The position numbers and the translations under genes are program-made. Source: Candidatus Giovannonibacteria bacterium (GTDB lineage: Bacteria > Patescibacteriota > Minisyncoccia > JACPKW01 > UBA11713). From it: DNA of 46,410 bases. This document shows positions 34,391 to 44,003 of the stretch, piece after piece; within the stretch, counting starts at the first letter, position 1; the number at the start of each line of letters is the position of its first letter. The notes under the pieces were generated by a model. The model worked only from the letters and a program-made list of their open reading frames with translations, was not told the origin of the DNA and ran no database searches. The stretch lies in the NCBI GenBank assembly GCA_016176285.1, contig JACOXM010000008.1, forward strand, positions 1 through 46,410, given 5' to 3'.

Positions 34391-37300
34391 TTGGAACAAG
34401 GAAAACACAATGTAGCGGATTTGATGAAGAGATTTGGTCTTGCAAAGACCACTGTTTTGCGTTGGGAGCACGAGTGCAAAATTCCAAAGGCTCACAGAGA
34501 TGAGAAAGGATGGAGATATTGGACTAACTCGGAATTTGAGCAAATACTCAAAGTTGTTTCGGATAGAATTGAAAGCGGAAAATTTGAGCATCCCGAAGTT
34601 CAACAGCCTGCGGTTGCTATAATTGAACCCCCAAAATTAGAAATTCCGAAGGTTTCCCTCGCCGATAACTTTCTTCCAAAGCTAGAGAAAAAAATAATAA
34701 TTTCAAAAAAGAGTGTCAGCTTCGCGGAAAAACTTTTAAACGCATTTGATAATTTTGCGTTCAGGAATCTCCGCGTTGGTTTCGCGTTAGTGCTGTTTTT
34801 CATTACTGCTTTTGCAAGCGCTTCTTTTTCGGATGACCTCAAAAATTTTGGAAAGAGCGCTTGGAATTCTTTTGATAACGCTTTTTCATTTTCCACGGAA
34901 AAAACCATAGACTCTGGGAGATTTCTTGCCGATGCTTTTTCGGGACTACGAAAATCTGGTTCCGCTTTTGACGAATTCGGCTATTCAAAAATTAACACCT
35001 TATTATCTAGCGGCGATAAATTAATCGGCGATATTTCTGATTTTTATATTGATGGCGGCGAAGGACTTGCTGAAGGATATGATTATTTAAAAAATATCGC
35101 TTTTGAAAATTTTACTGAGTTCGGCGTGAATGTTACGGTAATGCAAAACCCGCAAAAGTTTTTCACTACACTCAAAGAGAACTGGGAATTTGTGAGGCCT
35201 TCTTTGGTAAAACTTCCGAATGAAGTATTCAGTTATTATTCCTCACTTATTCCTTTAAACAAAGGGTCTCATGTAATCAGCGCTTCTGCAGGAGAATTAA
35301 TAAAAGGAACTGAAAATATTTTTTATAATTTTGGAAGAAAGATAGTCACTTCTTTTGAGAATACAAAAGATTTTGTACTGGGATTATTTAATCCTGGCGG
35401 GGAAATTATCGTGAAAAGTTCGCCTGAGCCTTCGCCAAAAAACATCGCGCCTGGCGCTGTTCCGGTTAAAGAAGATCCAAAAGATCTCAAAGATCAGATC
35501 GCGAAGCTGGAAGGGCAAGTAAATACCATTAAGCGTAATGGGATAAGAATAGAGGGAGAGCGTGTGATTGAAAAAATAATCGAGAGGGCGCCTTTACTTC
35601 GGTCGCCACAGCCCCTTCCGGCAGATGTTGATTCTAAACTTTCTGCATTAGGTTCGGATTTGCGCGGGGAAATGGAAAATATTCGAAAAGCTTTAGACGC
35701 GAAGATACTGGCAAACTTCAACACGATAGCAATCTCGACGAAAATAAATAATCTTGGCGGCGGGTCCGCTCCGGTTAGCACAATCTTTGTTAAAGATATA
35801 CAGATCTCGGGATCTTGCACGGGAGCAGGGTGCGGTTCTTCGAGCTCTTCCAGCGGTTCCGGTACTGTTAATTCCGGAACGGCTGGGTTAATCGCTTTTT
35901 ATCCTTCCACGGGCTCTGCTGTTGACGACGCTTCGGCACTTTTCTGGGATGATACAAATCAGCTTTTTGGAATAGGCACGTCGACACCTGCCGCAAAACT
36001 TTCGGTTAGCGGGAGCGCACTTATATCGGGAACTACGACAGTACAAACCTTGATTGCTACAAGTTCAATAATTTCGCTTGGTTCTGCAACTTCGACTTTT
36101 GCAAATGGCATATCTCTTTCCAGCGGGTGCTTTTATGTAAATGGAAGCTGTGTTGGCGGCGGGGGCGGTTCCGGTACAGTTAGCTCCGGCAGTTTAAATA
36201 GACTTTCATATTATTCCGGAGCTACAACACTTGATTCGGCAAATTATCTCGTTACAGACATTACCAATAACTTTTTAGGCATTGGAACTTCTACGCCCTA
36301 TTCACAACTTTCAATCGGAGGAAAAAACATAGGCACGACATTGCTTGCGCTCGATGCGATTTCCGGACAGACTGCCCCTCTGTTTGATTTCAAAATTGCC
36401 AGCTCCACAAAATTAATATTGGATTCATCGGGAAATCTTGGCATTGGAACAACAAGCCCTTCATATATGTTCTCTGTTGCGGGGCATTCTCTCTTTGGCG
36501 GAAACGCGACGGCAACCGGTTTGATTTATTCGATGGGAAGCGGAACTTCGACTTTCACCGGTGGCGTTTCATCGGTGGGCCTTGATTCTTCAAACGGCCT
36601 TTCCATAACCGGCGGCTCCATTCTAAACACTTCAACCGCTACTTCAACATTCAGTAACGGATTAAATATCACTGCTGGTTGCTACGCCGTCTCCGGAAAC
36701 TGCCTCACAAACCTCGGCCAGACAATCGACATCAACACCGAAACTACCGGAACCCTCGGAGTCACAAGAGGAGGCACTGGACTTGCAACTGTCTCCCAGG
36801 GAAATCTTCTCTACGCTTCCGCGGCGGACACAATCGCGGGCCTCACCATCGGGGCGTCTTCAACAGTGCTCACCACCAACGGAACAATTCCTTCCTGGAC
36901 GAACGCTCCAGAGTTTGACCACTTCCGAACCACCAACGCCAACGCAACCTCCTCCTTAGCGGGAGGTCTCTCATCGGCCGGCCTCGCTTCATCTAACGGA
37001 ATCACCGTCTCCGGCGGGGGAGTCATTCTTCCCAATTCGTCCATTCAAAACGCAGCCCTGGCCAATTCCACAATCACCTTTGGCAACGGAACTTGTGCCA
37101 CCGGTTCGGGCTCGACCGCTCTCGGAGGAACCGGAACCGTCAGCGTGACTTCCAACTGCACCGACGCCGCGACTCTCGATTCCATCGAAGGTGCCTCCCT
37201 CCTTAGAAGCGATACCTCGGACAACTTCACTTCGGGAACTCTGACTTTTGACGCGGGGACAACATTAGCTACAAATGGCCTCACCACCTTTGTCCAGGCC

Positions 37301-40300
37301 ACTTCAACTTCCTTCGCGGTCACGAATGAACTCACATCCGGCCAGATAGGCATCGGCACCACCACTCCAGGAAGCATCTTCTCCATTCAATCAGTCGGAA
37401 ATTTTCAAGCACCTACTTCGACTGTATACACGAGTCTTATCTTACCTGTGCTAACCGCGACAACAACTGCGACGTCAACTTTCACGGGACCGATTGGAAG
37501 CGGAGGATTATCTTCTTCAAACGGCCTTTCCATAACCGGCGGCTCGATTCTAAATACTTCAACCGCGACATCCACATTTTCGGGCGGCCTCAATGTGAAA
37601 GGATTAACAATGTCGAACCTAAATTGCTCGGGCTTAACCAATGGCGGAAAACTAACAACTGATTCAACGGGAGGTGTTACATGCGGAGCGGACAGCGGAG
37701 GCAGCATGGCGATAGACTCTGCGGTTACAAGCGGAACAGGAGGATCCATATTATTCGTCGACGCTTCTGGAAACTTAGCTCAAGACAATACCAACTTTTT
37801 CTGGGATGATGCTGCCAACAGGCTCGGACTAAATGGAACGACAACACCAGGATCAGCGCTTTCAATTCAGGGAGTTGGAAATTTCCAAGCACCTACTTCG
37901 ACTATGTACACGGGATTGCAGTTGCCGTTCTTGAATGCAACATCTTCGCTTGCGACAGCGGGATCAATAACCGCTGCGAATGGATTCACTATGACGGGAA
38001 CGGCCACTTCTACATTTTCTGGGGGACTTTCAATTTTGAACGGAGGTTTGCGCGTAGCTCCAGGTTTGACGGTCGCTGGCAATACATGGTTCGATTCTAA
38101 TTTATTTACATTTTCTTCTTCAACAGCTTCATCTCTTACTTTTTCATACCAAAAAACTGCGACATCAACCGTAGTAGACAACTCTCTCTACGCTTGGACA
38201 ATCGCAACTTCGACAACCGCAAAACCGATTTTCAGGATTAATACTGAACTCAATTCCGGAAATGCAGTTGCCGCGACATCCAGTTTTCTAGGTGGGCTTT
38301 CCGTTGATGGAGGAGCATTTGAATATGTCTCCGGCTCTGGAATGACTTCAATTGATTCTCTAAATACTGGTCCAATGGCATTTGATACGGATGCAGGAAT
38401 AATTAACTGGATTGATTTGCAAATTTCAACCACAACACCGAGAGTATCGCAAAGTTTTACGGCAACGATTGATAATAATGATCTTTTGACTGTCTCCGCT
38501 ATGACGGACGGGAATGGCGGTGCGACCGAAGCGGGGGTTGGAGTTGCGAGTACGACGCCGTGGGGAATTTTCTCGATAGAATCCGACCAGAAATACGCAA
38601 GTTCTACGCGTCCAATTTTTGTTGTGGGCGATCAGGGTACATCAACACCTCTCTTCATAATCGAAGGCAGCCGCGGGCGCATTGGAATTGGAACGACTAC
38701 CCCGGGTTCGATTTTATCGATTCAGGGAGTGGGCAATTTCCAAGCACCAACCTCTACTATATATACGGGTTTACAACTTCCTTTTCTCCATTCAACAGGA
38801 ACAATATCCGCGAATAATTACAGAGCTTCCAGTCTTACAAGTTGCGATACGATAGACACCGATGAAAACGGGAACTTCAAATGCGGTTCCGATGCCACTG
38901 GCGCAGGAGGGGGAGCAGTAAACCCTTTTGACTTTGTTACCATCGGAAATACTTCTCACGCGGCTTCTTCAACTCGTCCCTTTTACTTTGGTCAGGGTTT
39001 ACTTGCCGCTTCTTCAACTCTTGGGTATCTGAATGTCGGGTATCTTGACGCCACTTCTACCGCTACTTCTACCTTCACCGGCGGAGTTGCAACGGGCGGA
39101 CTTGCTTCGACTAACGGCTTAACCATCACAGGCGGCTCCATCTTGAACACTTCCACGGCCACTTCCACATTTTCTGGGGGACTTTCCATTTTGAACGGGG
39201 GATTAAGGGTTGCCCCCGGGTTAACTGTCGCGGGGAACAGTTGGTTTGATTCGAATGTGATAACATTTTCATCATCGACGGCGTCGTCACTGACATTTTC
39301 GTACCAGAAATCCGCAACATCCACTATTGTTAATAATTCGCTTTATGCCTGGACGATAGCTACTTCGACTACCGGCAGACCTATCTTCAGGATCAATACG
39401 GAACAGAATTCCGGAAATGCAACGGCCGCAACCACTTCGGTCATCGGAGGATTTTCCGTTGATGGAGGAGCATTCGAATATGTCTCCGGCTCTGGAATGA
39501 CTTCAATTGATTCTCTAAATACTGGTCCAATGGCATTTGATACGGATGCAGGAATTTTAAGCTGGATTGATATGCCGACTGCGACCACTGCACCAGGGCT
39601 GTTTAATAGTTATTCAGCACAGATTGGTACAACGCCCGTCCTAACTATTTTTGGAACTACGACATCAGCCGGAACTATTACGCATGGCAATGTAGGCATT
39701 GGTACGACGACGCCTCAGTGGTCATTAACCGTCGTTGGAGGCGTATGCATTTCCGCTGGCTCTACATGTCCTGCCGCCGAAATTAACGGAGGTTTGCGTG
39801 TGGATACGGCGGGCGTTGCCGGAGCCGATGATCCGGGTGATGTTTTTGACGTCGCGGAGCGTTATCCTTCCACTGAGCCCGTTTCCGCGGGAGAGATTGT
39901 TGCGATTGATCCCAACGCAACCTCCACGAGAGCGGCTGTTAAGAAAGCGATATTCGGGGACGTTGCGATAGGCATAGTATCGACTCGTCCCGCGCTTGCC
40001 ATAAATGGCTCTGAAATTATTCTTGGCGCAAATGCGGAAGGTACTTCCACGCGCCCGCTTGTTGCTCTTTCCGGACGTGTTCCGGTTAAAGTAAATCTCG
40101 AGGGAGGCGCCATACAGAAAGGGGACAGAATTACCTTGTCTTCCGTGGCTGGAATTGGCACGCGCGCTACAACTTCCGGCATTACACTTGGGGTCGCGCT
40201 GGAGGATTTTTCACCCATCTCTAGTAATGGGGAGGGAGGGGATGTTGGAACGGTTCTTGTTTTCGTTAACTTAGGCTGGTCTAATCTCGACGGAAATCTA

Positions 40301-40816
40301 TTTAGCTTCTTGGACGCGGGCATGACTCCAATGATCGAAAGCGGATCAGGCAGAATAAAAGCAAACTATGCTCTCGATATGGATGAGAAAGATATTATAA
40401 ATGTAAGGTCGATTTTATCCGCGGGAGGAAAATGGAGCATTGATGAAAATGGAAACTTGTCTGTCGAGGAAATTCACGCGAAAAAACTTTGCCTCGATGA
40501 TGTTTGCATCACGAAAGACGAGTTGAAGAATTTGCTTGAAAAAAACCCGACGACAGCTTCGCAGTCGGACGGGCAAGCTGGGCAAGCTTCTGTTATATCT
40601 ACAATCGAGCCAGCCGCTGAACCAACCCCAACCTCCGAACCAACGGTTACAGAAGAAAATCCGACACCTACGCCTGCCGAAGAGCCTCCACCAGATCCAA
40701 CGCCTACTCCAACGCCGGAACCGACGCCAACGCCTGAATCAACATCTGATCTTGCGCCCCTGCCAGAGTCTACTCCTATATCCGAAATAACTCCCGCACC
40801 CGTAAGCAATCCATGA
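34391..40816 (+). CDS. Giant 2141-aa membrane-anchored surface protein with N-terminal MerR-type HTH, TM helix and Ser/Thr-rich repeat ectodomain
   Basis: NVADLMKRFGLAKTTVLRWEHECKIPKAHRDEKGWRYWTNSEFEQILKV (MerR-like HTH); TM LRVGFALVLFFITAFASASF; many GIGTSTPxxxLSI/TATSTFSGG repeats; DVAERYPSTEPVSAGEIVAID region; Pro/Thr-rich tail. TTG start: an in-frame stop lies directly upstream. Confidence 0.88.
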   Translation: MEQGKHNVADLMKRFGLAKTTVLRWEHECKIPKAHRDEKGWRYWTNSEFEQILKVVSDRIESGKFEHPEVQQPAVAIIEPPKLEIPKVSLADNFLPKLEKKIIISKKSVSFAEKLLNAFDNFAFRNLRVGFALVLFFITAFASASFSDDLKNFGKSAWNSFDNAFSFSTEKTIDSGRFLADAFSGLRKSGSAFDEFGYSKINTLLSSGDKLIGDISDFYIDGGEGLAEGYDYLKNIAFENFTEFGVNVTVMQNPQKFFTTLKENWEFVRPSLVKLPNEVFSYYSSLIPLNKGSHVISASAGELIKGTENIFYNFGRKIVTSFENTKDFVLGLFNPGGEIIVKSSPEPSPKNIAPGAVPVKEDPKDLKDQIAKLEGQVNTIKRNGIRIEGERVIEKIIERAPLLRSPQPLPADVDSKLSALGSDLRGEMENIRKALDAKILANFNTIAISTKINNLGGGSAPVSTIFVKDIQISGSCTGAGCGSSSSSSGSGTVNSGTAGLIAFYPSTGSAVDDASALFWDDTNQLFGIGTSTPAAKLSVSGSALISGTTTVQTLIATSSIISLGSATSTFANGISLSSGCFYVNGSCVGGGGGSGTVSSGSLNRLSYYSGATTLDSANYLVTDITNNFLGIGTSTPYSQLSIGGKNIGTTLLALDAISGQTAPLFDFKIASSTKLILDSSGNLGIGTTSPSYMFSVAGHSLFGGNATATGLIYSMGSGTSTFTGGVSSVGLDSSNGLSITGGSILNTSTATSTFSNGLNITAGCYAVSGNCLTNLGQTIDINTETTGTLGVTRGGTGLATVSQGNLLYASAADTIAGLTIGASSTVLTTNGTIPSWTNAPEFDHFRTTNANATSSLAGGLSSAGLASSNGITVSGGGVILPNSSIQNAALANSTITFGNGTCATGSGSTALGGTGTVSVTSNCTDAATLDSIEGASLLRSDTSDNFTSGTLTFDAGTTLATNGLTTFVQATSTSFAVTNELTSGQIGIGTTTPGSIFSIQSVGNFQAPTSTVYTSLILPVLTATTTATSTFTGPIGSGGLSSSNGLSITGGSILNTSTATSTFSGGLNVKGLTMSNLNCSGLTNGGKLTTDSTGGVTCGADSGGSMAIDSAVTSGTGGSILFVDASGNLAQDNTNFFWDDAANRLGLNGTTTPGSALSIQGVGNFQAPTSTMYTGLQLPFLNATSSLATAGSITAANGFTMTGTATSTFSGGLSILNGGLRVAPGLTVAGNTWFDSNLFTFSSSTASSLTFSYQKTATSTVVDNSLYAWTIATSTTAKPIFRINTELNSGNAVAATSSFLGGLSVDGGAFEYVSGSGMTSIDSLNTGPMAFDTDAGIINWIDLQISTTTPRVSQSFTATIDNNDLLTVSAMTDGNGGATEAGVGVASTTPWGIFSIESDQKYASSTRPIFVVGDQGTSTPLFIIEGSRGRIGIGTTTPGSILSIQGVGNFQAPTSTIYTGLQLPFLHSTGTISANNYRASSLTSCDTIDTDENGNFKCGSDATGAGGGAVNPFDFVTIGNTSHAASSTRPFYFGQGLLAASSTLGYLNVGYLDATSTATSTFTGGVATGGLASTNGLTITGGSILNTSTATSTFSGGLSILNGGLRVAPGLTVAGNSWFDSNVITFSSSTASSLTFSYQKSATSTIVNNSLYAWTIATSTTGRPIFRINTEQNSGNATAATTSVIGGFSVDGGAFEYVSGSGMTSIDSLNTGPMAFDTDAGILSWIDMPTATTAPGLFNSYSAQIGTTPVLTIFGTTTSAGTITHGNVGIGTTTPQWSLTVVGGVCISAGSTCPAAEINGGLRVDTAGVAGADDPGDVFDVAERYPSTEPVSAGEIVAIDPNATSTRAAVKKAIFGDVAIGIVSTRPALAINGSEIILGANAEGTSTRPLVALSGRVPVKVNLEGGAIQKGDRITLSSVAGIGTRATTSGITLGVALEDFSPISSNGEGGDVGTVLVFVNLGWSNLDGNLFSFLDAGMTPMIESGSGRIKANYALDMDEKDIINVRSILSAGGKWSIDENGNLSVEEIHAKKLCLDDVCITKDELKNLLEKNPTTASQSDGQAGQASVISTIEPAAEPTPTSEPTVTEENPTPTPAEEPPPDPTPTPTPEPTPTPESTSDLAPLPESTPISEITPAPVSNP
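38012..38400 (+). repeat. Ectodomain module copy 1
   Basis: Encodes TFSGGLSILNGGLRVAPGLTVAGNTWFDSN...FEYVSGSGMTSIDSLNTGPMAFDTDAGI; paralogous to 39167..39555 (offset 1155 bp). Confidence 0.9.
39167..39555 (+). repeat. Ectodomain module copy 2
   Basis: Encodes nearly the same protein as 38012..38400. Confidence 0.9.
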
Positions 40817-41370
40817 AAAAACTTCTAAATAAAAAAAATATAATAATACTGATAATTTTTATTCTTTTAGTTGGCGGGGTTTTTTATTACAAAAATTTCA
40901 GAGCAGGGGAGGGGAATCAAAGCAAGGAGGAATACCCTTTCACGAATCCGGAGTTTAAAGAAAGATACGAAGATCCTGAGAATAAATTTTTCGTGGATTA
41001 CCCGGAAGATTATACCGTGAATGAAATGGATAACGGCGACAACATCAAAACGATAGTCTTCGAGAAAAAAAATTCAGGCCAGCCTGCCGGCGAGGCAGGA
41101 GAATCATTCCAAATTTTTTCAATGCCTTTTGATGAGGAATCAATCAGCGTCGAGAGGATTTTAATAGATTCTCCAGATATGGTAATCAAAGACCCGCAAG
41201 AAATAACCATTGCGGGCGGACCCGCCCTGCTTTTTTTCAGTACTGATCCCGATGTCGGTGATGTACGGGAATTGTGGTTTGTGCGCGATGACCATTTGTA
41301 CCAAGCTTCAACTTTTGCCGCGTATGATGAACTACTATCTAAAATTATGAAGACATTCACGTTTAAGTAA
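40813..41370 (+). CDS. Single-TM/secreted hypothetical protein (185 aa)
   Basis: N-terminal TM NIIILIIFILLVGGVFYY; ATGA overlap with upstream gene. Confidence 0.8.
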   Translation: MKKLLNKKNIIILIIFILLVGGVFYYKNFRAGEGNQSKEEYPFTNPEFKERYEDPENKFFVDYPEDYTVNEMDNGDNIKTIVFEKKNSGQPAGEAGESFQIFSMPFDEESISVERILIDSPDMVIKDPQEITIAGGPALLFFSTDPDVGDVRELWFVRDDHLYQASTFAAYDELLSKIMKTFTFK

Positions 41371-41410
41371 AATTTTCAATTTTAAATTATCAATTTTCAA
41401 TCAATTTCCA

Positions 41411-41779
41411 ATGACAGAATTATCAAAAAGGGAATATGACTTAGAAGAAAGAACGGCTAAATTTGCAGAAAGCATTATTGCCCTTGCTTCCAAAATTATA
41501 AAAAATGCTATTACTCTGCCGTTGATTTCGCAAATAGTCCGCGCTGGGACATCAGTTGGCGCAAATTATTGCGAAGCTAACGGGGCAAGCTCCAAGAAAG
41601 ATTTCAAGAATAAAATTTACATTTGCAAGAAAGAAATTCAAGAAACAAAGTACTGGCTAAGAATTATAGCAAACGCGGATAAAAATGTTTCTGAAGAATC
41701 AAGAAAAATATGGAAAGAAGCACAAGAACTAACACTCATATTTGCAAAGATTATATCAACCATGGAAAAGAAACAATGA
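41411..41779 (+). CDS. Four-helix-bundle protein (S23 / 23S rRNA intervening-sequence protein family)
   Basis: FAESIIALASKIIKNAITLPLISQIVRAGTSVGANYCEANGASSKKDFKNKIYICKKEIQETKYWLRII. Confidence 0.9.
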   Translation: MTELSKREYDLEERTAKFAESIIALASKIIKNAITLPLISQIVRAGTSVGANYCEANGASSKKDFKNKIYICKKEIQETKYWLRIIANADKNVSEESRKIWKEAQELTLIFAKIISTMEKKQ

Positions 41780-43983
41780 AAATTAAAGAATTAAAAAATT
41801 CATTAAAAATTGAAAATTATAAATTGAAAATTGTTTTTGCGCTATTTTTATTCGTATTTTTCAGCAATAGCGCAAACGCTGCTATCGTGATTCAAGCCCC
41901 GAAATATATCGGCCTCGGCTCCGGCCTCGTGGGCTACTGGTCTTTTGATGGAAAGGATATTTATGGAACCAAGGCCACTGACCGTTCCGGCCAGGGTAAC
42001 CACGGCACCCTAACAAATGGTCCTAAAAAAGTTCCTGGGAAAATAGGACAAGGAATTAGTCTTGACGGAACAAATGATTATGTCATTTCCTCAGTCACGC
42101 CCCCATCAACAAATACGAGTATTAGTTTTTGGATCAAAACTTCCGGTGTTTCAAATGGCGTAATGTACTTTGCAAACGGAGCATTAAATAACACAATTTA
42201 CGATCGCCAAGTATATATTGATTCTACTGGTAAATTAAAAATGCGATGGTGGGATGCGAGTTTGGCAAATAATCTTCAAGGCTGGCTCACCCAAAACACT
42301 TCGATTAACAATAATTCATGGCATCATATAGTTTTAATTAACGACATCGTAAATGGAAAAAAAATTTATCTGGATGGGAATCTTGACGGATCAGACTCAA
42401 CACCTTACCCAGGTTATAATGGATATACAACGCCGCGATTGCATTTTGGAGTTTCTAAAAACGATCAGGATGATACCAATCTCGGATATCTATCAGGAAA
42501 TATCGATGACTTCCGCATCTACAATCGCGCGCTTTCGGGGGATGAAATCAAACGCCTCTACCGCATCGGGGCGACTTTGCATGTAAATACCCAAATCAAT
42601 AATGATTCGCTCGCAAAAGGCTTGGTCGGCTACTGGTCTTTTGATGGAAAGGATATTTATGGAACCAAGGCCACTGACCGTTCCGGCCAGGGAAACCACG
42701 GCACCCTAACAAATGGCCCGGCAAAAGTTGCTGGCAAACTCGGCCAGGCTTTGAGTTTTGACGGGGTGGATGATTTAGTGAATGCTGGCAGCGCGTCAGT
42801 GTTAAATATGACCGGTCCCCATGCATTATCGGCTTGGGTTAGGCGAGATGGCACGGGTACAGCATATACAAGTTACGTACTAATTGCGGGAAAATTTGAT
42901 GGCGACGACAATGGATACGGCCTATTTTATAAAGCAAGCACAGGAGATTTTTCAGCCGCTGTACGAAGCGGGGGTGGTTTTTTTGAATCAGTTTTTAGCG
43001 CTGGGGGCACGGGAGAATGGTATCACCTCGTTGAGAGGTTTGATGGCACAAATGTTAAACTTTATATCAATGGGGTAGAAAAAGATTCTGATGCCGCCGG
43101 CATTAGCGGCAGCAATGTTAATTTTAATATTGGAGGTGGATGGTTTAAGGCAGGTGGCTATCAAAGCCGTTTCAACGGCCTCATAGACGACGTTCGCGTC
43201 TACAACCGCGCGCTTTCGGCAGATGAAATCAAACGCCTCTACCGCATCGGGGCGACTTTGCATGTAAATACAAAAATAAATAATGATTCGCTCGCAAAAG
43301 GTTTGGTCGGCTACTGGTCTTTTGATGGAAAGGATATTTATGGAACCAAGGCCACTGACCGCTCCGGCCAGGGAAACCACGGCACCCTAACAAATGGCCC
43401 GGCAAAAGTTGCTGGCAAACTCGGCCAAGCTTTGAGTTTTGACGGGGTGGATGATTATGTAAATATGGGGGCTGTTTTGACTGACATGCCTTCTTTGTCC
43501 GCATCTGTTTGGGTTTATCCGCGCTCGCAAAACCTTCTCGGCGGGAGTGAAGGATCTTTTATTAATAAAGATAATTTGGATGTATGCCGCAATACTATCG
43601 GTTGGTATTTTGGTTTGGACGGATTTAACGGTAATCCTGGGGAGGTTTGTTTTTCAGTCGACTATGGAACAAATAACCTGACGAGAATTTCTTCGACAAA
43701 TACCATGACTCTAAATGAATGGCAGCATCTTGTAGTTACTTGGAACGGCGGCACCACCGCAGCCAGCTCAATTAAAATCTATAGAAATGGACAGGAAGTA
43801 TCTTATAGTTTTTCTCGTAATGGTACAGGAGCTGCACAAAGCGACGCCGATCAATCATTAGTTATTGGAGCCGACGCAATTGGGAGTCCGGTTGCTTTAG
43901 ACGGAATCATAGATGATGTTAGGCTTTACAACCGCGCGCTTTCGGGGGATGAAATCAAACGCCTGTATAATCTGGGTCGATAA
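41776..43983 (+). CDS. Secreted protein with three LamG/concanavalin-like domains
   Basis: Signal peptide; three GLVGYWSFDGKDIYGTKATDRSGQGNHGTLTNGP units; IDD(V/F)R(V/I)YNRALS ends; ATGA overlap with upstream stop. Confidence 0.9.
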   Translation: MKIKELKNSLKIENYKLKIVFALFLFVFFSNSANAAIVIQAPKYIGLGSGLVGYWSFDGKDIYGTKATDRSGQGNHGTLTNGPKKVPGKIGQGISLDGTNDYVISSVTPPSTNTSISFWIKTSGVSNGVMYFANGALNNTIYDRQVYIDSTGKLKMRWWDASLANNLQGWLTQNTSINNNSWHHIVLINDIVNGKKIYLDGNLDGSDSTPYPGYNGYTTPRLHFGVSKNDQDDTNLGYLSGNIDDFRIYNRALSGDEIKRLYRIGATLHVNTQINNDSLAKGLVGYWSFDGKDIYGTKATDRSGQGNHGTLTNGPAKVAGKLGQALSFDGVDDLVNAGSASVLNMTGPHALSAWVRRDGTGTAYTSYVLIAGKFDGDDNGYGLFYKASTGDFSAAVRSGGGFFESVFSAGGTGEWYHLVERFDGTNVKLYINGVEKDSDAAGISGSNVNFNIGGGWFKAGGYQSRFNGLIDDVRVYNRALSADEIKRLYRIGATLHVNTKINNDSLAKGLVGYWSFDGKDIYGTKATDRSGQGNHGTLTNGPAKVAGKLGQALSFDGVDDYVNMGAVLTDMPSLSASVWVYPRSQNLLGGSEGSFINKDNLDVCRNTIGWYFGLDGFNGNPGEVCFSVDYGTNNLTRISSTNTMTLNEWQHLVVTWNGGTTAASSIKIYRNGQEVSYSFSRNGTGAAQSDADQSLVIGADAIGSPVALDGIIDDVRLYNRALSGDEIKRLYNLGR
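42541..42775 (+). repeat. Near-identical linker + LamG-start block, copy B
   Basis: gatgaaatcaaacgcctctaccgcatcgggg...ttgacggggtggatgat, near identical to 43222..43456. Confidence 0.85.
43222..43456 (+). repeat. Near-identical linker + LamG-start block, copy C
   Basis: Offset 681 bp from copy B; only scattered differences. Confidence 0.85.
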
Positions 43984-44003
43984 ATATTCCATCTGTAAAA
44001 ACC

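Noticed and set aside
36811-39588. Series of long minus-strand ORFs antisense to the giant gene
   Set aside because: They mirror the Ser/Thr-rich repeats on the + strand, have low-complexity Val/Pro/Glu sequences and repeat among themselves; shadow ORFs, not genes
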